In this document: one piece after another, positions 21,092 to 22,265 of the stretch | Layout: every line of letters starts with the position of its first letter | Numbering within the stretch: position 1 is the first letter of the stretch | From: UBA922 sp964565405 | GTDB lineage: Bacteria > Patescibacteriota > Patescibacteriia > Magasanikbacterales > UBA922 | Assembly (NCBI GenBank): GCA_964565405.1 | Contig: CAZMEW010000017.1 | Coordinates: 1-22,265 of the forward strand | Direction of reading: 5' to 3' | Length of the DNA: 22,265 nt | Position numbers and translations under genes: made by a program | Notes under the pieces: generated by a model | What the model was told of the DNA's origin: nothing | Seen by the model: only the letters and a program-made list of their open reading frames with translations | The model's database searches: none

Positions 21092-22265
21092 TTATTCTAC
21101 GGTAACTGATTTTGCCAAATTCCTCGGCCGATCTACATCACGACCAAGGGCCACTGCAATCTCATATGCAAAAATCTGAAGTGGCAACGTATTTATAAGA
21201 GGCTGCAATAATTCCATAGTTTCAGGAACATAAATCACATCGTCAGCAAGTGCTTTCGCAGATTCGTCTCCCTCAGTTGCAATGATAAGTAGACGAGCTC
21301 CACGAGCACGAACCTCTTCTACATTGCTTCTCATTTTTTCATACAGTTGATCCTTGGTCATGATCGCAAGAACGGGAAAATCTTTTGAAAGAAGCGCAAT
21401 CGGGCCATGTTTCATTTCTCCGCCCTGATATCCCTCACTATGAATATACGCAATTTCTTTGAGCTTAAGTGATCCTTCAAGTGCAATCGGATAATTCACT
21501 CCTCGTCCCAAAAAATACATATTATGGTAATCTTTATATGACAATGCAATTTCCTTAATTTTCTCTCGATTTTCAAGAACAGTATTCATTTTGCGAGGTA
21601 CTTCAAGTAATGCTTTCAATACTCTCTGTCCTGTGGCTGGGGTGAGTCGTTTGAGGCGACCAAATTGGAGCGCGTATAGAGTGAGAATTGCAACCATATT
21701 CGTGTATGCCTTCGTAGATGCAACTGCAAGTTCAGGTCCTGCATGGATATAGGTGCCACCATCTGTTTCCCGGGCAATAGTTGATCCAACTACATTTACA
21801 ATTCCACGTACAAAGGCACCTTTTCGTTTTGCTTCACGAAGTGCTGCAAGAGTATCTGCAGTTTCTCCAGATTGTGAAATTCCGAATACCAATGTCTCAT
21901 GATCAATGATCGGATCTCGATACCGAAATTCACTTGCCACATCGACTTCAGTGGGAATTCCCGCAAGCCGCTCAAATGCGTATTTACCAGCCATTCCAGC
22001 ATATGATGCCGTACCGCATGCAATAAGAATAATCCGCTTAATACTTCGCATTTGAGCTTCAGTCATATTGAGTCCGCCCAATCGTGCAGTCCCTTCATTC
22101 AGATCGTATCGACCACGAATAGCATCTTCAAATACCGTCGGCTGATCAAAAATTTCTTTGATCATAAAATGCGGATATCCTTGCGTTTGTGCTTCTGCCT
22201 CACTCCACTCAATAGTCGTTACTTCCTTTTCAATATGTTTATGAGCTTTAGAAAATGTTTCAAAT
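21092..22265 (-). CDS. glmS: Glutamine-fructose-6-phosphate aminotransferase, C-terminal part (gene continues beyond window)
   Basis: GlmS makes glucosamine-6-phosphate from fructose-6-phosphate and glutamine, the first step to UDP-GlcNAc. The coding frame is open to the window edge, so an apparent ATG at 22165 is only an internal Met in YPHFMIKEIFDQP, a well-known GlmS segment. Visible are both SIS domains: CGTASYAG, SQSGETADTLAAL and VASTKAYTN in the first, then FLGRGVNYPIALEGSLKLKE (the isomerase site), SEGYQGGEMKHGPIAL and the second SIS. It ends with the conserved DVDRPRNLAKSVTVE tail. The N-terminal glutaminase domain with its catalytic Cys lies outside the window. It heads the glmS-HAD-glmR-GNAT run. 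Confidence 0.97.
   Translation of the reverse strand, partial: FETFSKAHKHIEKEVTTIEWSEAEAQTQGYPHFMIKEIFDQPTVFEDAIRGRYDLNEGTARLGGLNMTEAQMRSIKRIILIACGTASYAGMAGKYAFERLAGIPTEVDVASEFRYRDPIIDHETLVFGISQSGETADTLAALREAKRKGAFVRGIVNVVGSTIARETDGGTYIHAGPELAVASTKAYTNMVAILTLYALQFGRLKRLTPATGQRVLKALLEVPRKMNTVLENREKIKEIALSYKDYHNMYFLGRGVNYPIALEGSLKLKEIAYIHSEGYQGGEMKHGPIALLSKDFPVLAIMTKDQLYEKMRSNVEEVRARGARLLIIATEGDESAKALADDVIYVPETMELLQPLINTLPLQIFAYEIAVALGRDVDRPRNLAKSVTVE

Noticed and set aside
22163..22165. ATG at 22165 as the start of glmS
   Set aside because: The frame is open to the window edge and encodes the conserved YPHFM segment, so this Met is internal and the gene is truncated by the window.
1..22265. 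CRISPR arrays, insertion sequences, prophage or toxin-antitoxin genes
   Set aside because: No regularly spaced repeats, transposase or integrase motifs, terminal inverted repeats or recognisable TA pairs were seen on either strand.

Overview
This 22.3 kb window reads as a metagenome-assembled contig from a Candidate Phyla Radiation (Patescibacteria, probably Parcubacteria-like) bacterium. That placement is inference from gene content: a membrane-anchored family 5 substrate-binding protein beside secG, a T4SS_pilin-type two-helix protein, many isolated housekeeping genes, tiny intergenic gaps, weak or absent Shine-Dalgarno sites, moderate-to-low GC, and no mobile elements. Two runs of N (14423-14449 and 17768-17777) mark assembly gaps, and each damages a gene end. 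All genes read well with the standard bacterial code.

Layout. Positions 29-2311 (minus): secG and a peptide-type solute-binding protein, with tandem promoters. Positions 2477-7599 (plus): a membrane-anchored DsbA-like oxidoreductase, a Cys-rich pilin-like secreted/membrane protein, and uvrA, ending at a bidirectional terminator. Positions 7695-9780 (minus): tRNA-Ile(UAU), an RluD-like pseudouridine synthase, guanylate kinase, and rplS with its own promoter. Positions 9867-11051 (plus): an HD-domain hydrolase and a 38-residue Lys/Arg-rich histone-H1-like protein, separated by an AT-rich intergenic region with a long structured leader. Positions 11111-16091 (minus): LemA, TPM-domain protein, ATP-citrate-lyase-type alpha subunit, citryl-CoA-lyase-type subunit, DUF559 nuclease-like protein, and an EndoQ-like PHP protein. 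Positions 16234-16596 (plus): an AdoMetDC (SpeH) family protein. Positions 16600-22265 (minus): glmS (5' end outside the window), small HAD phosphatase, GlmR/YvcK, GNAT acetyltransferase, RlmI-like methyltransferase, second RluA-family synthase, and the ATP-grasp subunit of the citrate-cleavage enzyme.

The most notable content is a complete three-gene ATP-citrate lyase / citryl-CoA synthetase-lyase set. The genes lie at two nearby loci separated by speH, lemA and the TPM gene, in a lineage type that normally lacks a TCA cycle. Other points of interest are a tRNA-Ile with a genomically encoded UAU anticodon on a tRNA-Ile(GAU)-like body, the co-location of glmS with its known regulator family GlmR, an EndoQ-like deaminated-DNA endonuclease, an AdoMetDC-family protein with a changed processing site, a DsbA-like protein paired with a 14-cysteine exported protein, and a ~158-nt structured leader before the histone-like gene. 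None of these has been checked against databases.
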